Virus record (IMG/VR): IMGVR_UViG_3300032246_002017
Location: 1 to 33,482 of that record
Reading direction: 5' to 3' (one strand)
From: a virus
DNA length: 33,482 nt
The number at the start of each line of letters is the position of its first letter. The stretch's first letter is position 1. The position numbers and the translations under genes were made by a program. The notes below the pieces were generated by a model, which saw nothing but the letters and a program-made list of their open reading frames with translations, was not told where the DNA came from and made no database searches. Positions 31,125 through 33,482 of the stretch are shown one piece after another.

Positions 31125-33482
31125 ATGGCTGAAGTCTTTGGATCAATCGGCAACGAACCTGTAGAATTAAACAACGCAGCAACCGAATCTACACTTCGGT
31201 TATTGCTGCAAGCAACTCTATCTGCTAATAGACAAAGCCTCGAGGGAATCAGCAGGATAGCCAGGAGTGCAGGACTTGATCCTGCAACAGTTGCAGCCGC
31301 TAATAGTAATTTAGGAGGACTGGCTGCTGCTAGTAGAAATACTACTGGAATTTTTTCTCTATTAGGTATTGCTGGTCGAATCCTTGAAAATAGCATTCTC
31401 TCAGTTAACAAAGAACTGGGACCGATGTTGGCTCAGTTTGCTCAAGGTACTGCTACGGCTAGCGGACTTTTTGGACAACTTGAACGACTACCTGGGGTAT
31501 TTGGTGCTGTAGCAGGTGTGTTTTCAAAAGTAGCTGCATTCCAAGAAAAAAATTTAGAAACATATCAAAAAATTAGTTCAGCAGGAGTAACGTTTGGAGG
31601 TAGCCTTACTGATCTAAGAATGGCTGCTCTTAATAGTTACATGACACTAGATCAGTTTTCGAATCTGATGAAGACTAACAGCGAAAATCTAGTGAACTTG
31701 GGCGGAAACGTGAATAGTGGGGCTATGGCATTTGCAAAATTTAGCAACTCTATGCTAAAAAGCGAATTGGGCAGTAACCTACTAGCATTAGGGTACACTG
31801 CTGAAGAAGCTAATCAAAGTATGCTAACTTACCTTGGTGCAGCAGGTATAAGCAATGCAAAAGATCTGCAGTCAAATAGCGCACTAAGAGAAGGTGCAAA
31901 ACAATATCTCGAAGAATTGGATAGACTGGCTCAAGTTACTGGCAAGAGCAGGCAAGAACAAGAAAATACAATGAAGAAGCAGAAGTTGGATGCCGAGATA
32001 CAAATAACTGCTTCAAGAATAAAAGATCCTGCACAGAGAGCAGCATTTGAAGCCAACGTCAAATACATGACGGACATGTATGGCGATGCTGGTAAAGATT
32101 TGGCTATTGCACAAGCACAAGGTCGTTCGGCAATTACCAAAGAGGGAAGGTTACTGCAGGCCACTGCTCCGGGTATAGAACAAGCGTATAAAAAAATGGT
32201 AGATGCTGGAAACCAATTTGGTGTCGGCTCTAAACAGTATATCGATGCACAGAACGAAATGTCTTTACGAGTAAAAGATGGGTTTGACAGGATTCCTACA
32301 GCAGTATTCAGTGCTAATAGTGGATTAAAAAGTTTAAGTCAAGCAACTCTTACAGTGGCAAATCAAACAAAACAAGGTTTAGATAGTAAAGAAAAGTTTG
32401 ATGCAAGAGATGAGGAATATGCAAGAGATAAGGCTGCACGGCAAGAATCTGAAGCTGCAGCAGCAGTTGAGGCTCAAAAGGCTATTCAAGAAATGGGCCA
32501 ATCCATTATGTCGTTGCTACTGCCGGTAATCAAAATATTAACACCTGTGGTAAATTTTTTAACAGGAGCTATTGGTGGTTTATTTAAAGTACTTGCTGAG
32601 TTCAAATATGTTACTCTTGGAATAGTTGCGGCACTTGGTTTATGGTGGGGTTTACAAAAACTTAACAATATAAAAGCAGCAGCAGCGGCCGCACGACCTG
32701 CGGGCGGGCTAGGGGGGCTTGGTGGAGGTACTTCGGGTCTCGGTTCTGGTAGAGCAGCAGGGGGTGCTGGTAGAGCAGCAGGAGGTGCTGGTAGAGCAGC
32801 AGGGGGTGCTGGTAGAGCAGCAGGAGGTGCTGGTAGAGCAGCAGGAGGTGCTTTAGGAGGTATTGGTGCAGGTATTGGCAGCGGAGTAGGTGCAGCACTA
32901 ACTGGTCTATCAACAGGCTTACAATCCTTAGCCAACCCAAGAGCAATGTTAGGAACAGTTACATTAGGCTTGTTATCTGGAAGTTTATTGATATCCGCTA
33001 AGGCATTTAAAGAATTTACAGGAGTAAGTTGGAAAGATGTAGGTATAGCGACTCTGGTAATTACTGGCCTTGCTGCAGGAGCTGCAGCATTATCTTTCAT
33101 TGCTCCTGCAATTCTTGTTGGTTCTGCGGCGTTAGGTGCACTTGGCGGTGCAATCTGGTTACTAGGAAAAGGTCTCAAAGAATTTCCTACTGATGTTTTT
33201 CCTGATATAAACCTATCCTTTGGCGCACTGGGAGACGTTGTTAGTGATGTATTCGGGGCTATCAACTCTGTAATATCCGGTATGTGGACTGCAGTAAAAA
33301 CTACCTTTGGTTTTGTTTGGGATGTTATATCTTGGCCATTTAAGCAAATAGGCAGTTTGGTATCTGGTGCTTTTGATCTTGTTAGTACATTGGTAACTGG
33401 TTTGTATAATGGAATTAAATCTACCTTTGGTTTTGTTTGGGATGTTATATCTTGGCCATTTAAGCAAATAGGTAATTTAGTA
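31125..33482 (+). CDS. Tape-measure-like tail protein (3'-partial, at least 786 codons)
   Basis: An open frame runs from ATG 31125 to the window edge. Residues 1-470 are mostly helical, Ala/Ser/Gln-rich, with segments such as LLQATLSANRQSLEGISRIA and GGNVNSGAMAFAKFSNSML. A charged helix (about 420-455) is followed by hydrophobic stretches (LLLPVIKILTPVVNFL; VTLGIVAALGLWWGL; further ones near 610-690) separated by Gly/Ala-rich linkers. Five tandem 7-residue units G-[AS]-G-R-A-A-G occupy residues 540-574. From about residue 700 a 40-residue repeat starts, with TFGFVWDVISWPFKQIG appearing twice. Helical length, hydrophobic patches and internal repeats are typical of tape measure proteins, which set tail length and may insert in the host membrane; T4 gp29 itself lacks such hydrophobic segments. 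The start has no strong ribosome binding site. Confidence 0.75.
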   Translation, partial: MAEVFGSIGNEPVELNNAATESTLRLLLQATLSANRQSLEGISRIARSAGLDPATVAAANSNLGGLAAASRNTTGIFSLLGIAGRILENSILSVNKELGPMLAQFAQGTATASGLFGQLERLPGVFGAVAGVFSKVAAFQEKNLETYQKISSAGVTFGGSLTDLRMAALNSYMTLDQFSNLMKTNSENLVNLGGNVNSGAMAFAKFSNSMLKSELGSNLLALGYTAEEANQSMLTYLGAAGISNAKDLQSNSALREGAKQYLEELDRLAQVTGKSRQEQENTMKKQKLDAEIQITASRIKDPAQRAAFEANVKYMTDMYGDAGKDLAIAQAQGRSAITKEGRLLQATAPGIEQAYKKMVDAGNQFGVGSKQYIDAQNEMSLRVKDGFDRIPTAVFSANSGLKSLSQATLTVANQTKQGLDSKEKFDARDEEYARDKAARQESEAAAAVEAQKAIQEMGQSIMSLLLPVIKILTPVVNFLTGAIGGLFKVLAEFKYVTLGIVAALGLWWGLQKLNNIKAAAAAARPAGGLGGLGGGTSGLGSGRAAGGAGRAAGGAGRAAGGAGRAAGGAGRAAGGALGGIGAGIGSGVGAALTGLSTGLQSLANPRAMLGTVTLGLLSGSLLISAKAFKEFTGVSWKDVGIATLVITGLAAGAAALSFIAPAILVGSAALGALGGAIWLLGKGLKEFPTDVFPDINLSFGALGDVVSDVFGAINSVISGMWTAVKTTFGFVWDVISWPFKQIGSLVSGAFDLVSTLVTGLYNGIKSTFGFVWDVISWPFKQIGNLV
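32742..32846 (+). repeat. Five tandem 21-bp repeats in the tape measure gene
   Basis: The unit begins GGTGCTGGTAGAGCAGCAGG and is 21 bases long. Copies start at 32742, 32763, 32784, 32805 and 32826; the first has TCT for GCT, and the last base alternates between G and A. Each codes for seven residues, G-[AS]-G-R-A-A-G. The copies are nearly identical at DNA level, so their number probably changes by slippage. Confidence 0.9.
33301..33472 (+). repeat. 52-bp exact direct repeat, 120 bp apart, in the tape measure gene
   Basis: Bases 33301-33352 recur exactly at 33421-33472. The offset of 120 bases keeps the frame and gives a 40-residue period. The parts between the copies are only similar in protein pattern (GMWTAVKT against GLYNGIKS), so the exact blocks look recently duplicated or converted. 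The array may continue past the window edge. Confidence 0.9.

Noticed and set aside
32486-33265. Minus-strand ORF of 259 codons rich in Pro and Ala
   Set aside because: It is the antisense of the Gly/Ala-rich tape measure frame; its Pro-Ala repeats simply mirror the 21-bp repeats on the other strand.

Overview
The window is part of an AT-rich genome of a contractile-tailed (myovirus) phage of the T4-like superfamily. Its genes match T4 baseplate and tail proteins (gp48/54, gp53, gp5, gp25, gp6, gp26), the T4 late sigma factor gp55 and the recombination nuclease gp46/gp47. Sizes differ strongly from T4: gp6 has 1125 residues, gp5 has 780, and an open reading frame of more than 4300 codons follows gp6. 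This is the style of marine and freshwater T4-like phages of the cyanophage/pelagiphage kind. No photosynthesis gene, tRNA gene or other host-diagnostic gene is visible, so the host is left open.

Layout. Positions 23644 down to 1 (minus strand) are one tightly packed baseplate operon: tube/baseplate junction protein, gp53, a large hub protein, gp5 with a C-terminal peptidoglycan-lytic-like domain, gp25, gp6, and a giant structural protein that leaves the left edge. Gene junctions are mostly 1-nt gaps or overlaps. Positions 23698-28874 (plus strand) are a nucleic-acid module read from a near-perfect sigma70-type promoter: gp55, gp47, an HNH endonuclease, gp46, a small basic protein with an AT-hook-like tail, and a GIY-YIG endonuclease. 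Positions 28875-29430 are non-coding and hold a dense set of nested helices that I read as a candidate structured RNA of about 278 nt, plus further hairpins. Positions 29431-29958 (plus) code for an unknown protein with a proline-rich linker. Positions 31051-29955 (minus) hold gp26 and a 72-residue protein. From 31125 (plus) a tape-measure-like protein runs off the right edge.

How it fits together. The early-type promoter drives gp55, which would redirect host RNA polymerase to late promoters. NATAAATA motifs, the T4/cyanophage late type, lie before gp26, the tape measure protein, the 29431 gene and gp6. The baseplate genes, tape measure and hub then form the tail. gp46/gp47 process DNA ends for recombination-dependent replication.

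Most notable points: (1) a duplicated 5' fragment of gene 46 flanks the HNH gene, an apparent scar of homing-endonuclease invasion; (2) the compact multi-helix RNA candidate beside the GIY-YIG gene; (3) a seven-repeat FG-GAP-like beta-propeller and carbohydrate-binding-like modules inside the giant baseplate protein; (4) a gp5 whose lytic domain sits after the beta-helix rather than before it; (5) a 16-bp perfect inverted repeat that buries the start of the 72-residue gene. All calls come from reading the sequence; no database search was run.
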